A DNA stretch of 64,000 bases, from contig CALYLX010000126.1 of NCBI GenBank assembly GCA_944990035.1, positions 1,178,001 through 1,242,000 of the forward strand, given 5' to 3'. The notes below the pieces were generated by a model. That model ran no database searches, was not told where the DNA came from, and worked only from the letters and a program-made list of their open reading frames with translations. Shown piece after piece: positions 63,859 to 64,000 of the stretch. Numbering within the stretch: position 1 is the stretch's first letter; every line of letters starts with the position of its first letter. A program made the translations under genes and the position numbers. This DNA is from Clitopilus passeckerianus. Taxonomy: Eukaryota > Basidiomycota > Agaricomycetes > Agaricales > Entolomataceae.

Positions 63859-64000
63859 AGGCCGCCATCTCATCTAATTCTCGTCTTCTTCTGCTGTACT
63901 ATTTCACTTCACCATGAATCGAATTTCACGCCACGAATAACGATGTATAACCTACGGATAGCCACCTATGTATACAGACTAATCAGGAGTATAGAGCGGA

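Overview
The window reads as nuclear DNA of a filamentous fungus, most likely a mushroom-forming basidiomycete (Agaricomycetes). Genes are packed at roughly one per 2 kb on both strands. Nearly all are broken by many short GT-AG introns of about 45-65 nt. The proteins are orthologues of standard fungal housekeeping families. The class assignment is inference from gene structure and protein style; no marker in the window fixes a species. No transposon, tRNA, rRNA, CRISPR array, prophage or secondary-metabolite cluster was recognised.

Left part (1-18486): a 3'-truncated XMAP215/Stu2 microtubule polymerase, APC5 of the anaphase-promoting complex, ribosome-biogenesis factor NOC3, a TEA/ATTS transcription factor, ESCRT-I subunit VPS23, inner nuclear membrane protein SRC1/HEH1, mitochondrial sulfide:quinone oxidoreductase and an MSO1-like Sec1-binding protein.

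Middle (18487-43719): a secreted GPI-type cupredoxin behind a pyrimidine-rich leader, a NEPRO/RMP1-like nucleolar protein, AP-1 beta-adaptin, OTU2-type deubiquitinase, an ARM-repeat SmgGDS-like protein, a peroxisomal enoyl-CoA isomerase, an amino-acid permease, pirin, NSA1, GID-complex RING subunit RMD5, a TBC1D5-like Rab-GAP and succinate dehydrogenase flavoprotein SDH1.

Right part (43720-64000): splicing factor SPF45, a mitochondrial RsfS/Iojap protein, the permease chaperone SHR3, LETM1, ALKBH1, ribosomal protein eS21, the Rab-GAP GYP7, SMC5/6 subunit NSE1, DNA primase large subunit PRI2 and a USP7/UBP15 deubiquitinase.

The genes do not form one pathway. Membrane traffic (VPS23, MSO1, AP-1 beta, two TBC proteins, SHR3), ubiquitin handling (APC5, OTU2, RMD5, USP7, NSE1), ribosome and RNA biogenesis (NOC3, NSA1, NEPRO-like, eS21, RsfS) and mitochondrial functions (SQR, SDH1, LETM1) recur, probably by chance in housekeeping DNA. 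The most repeated architectural feature is the short divergent promoter: NOC3/APC5, MSO1/SQR, GDS/OTU2, RMD5/NSA1, SHR3/RsfS and, most extreme, ALKBH1/LETM1 with only 43 bp between start codons. I found no convincing undescribed multi-gene system. The points most worth a second look are the 43-bp bidirectional promoter, a 12-nt microexon in the isomerase, an in-frame intron in the AP-1 beta gene, and two gene-poor stretches (30470-31456 and 58950-59604). CDS coordinates run from start codon to stop codon and include introns; splice sites were read by eye from GT-AG borders and protein-family continuity.
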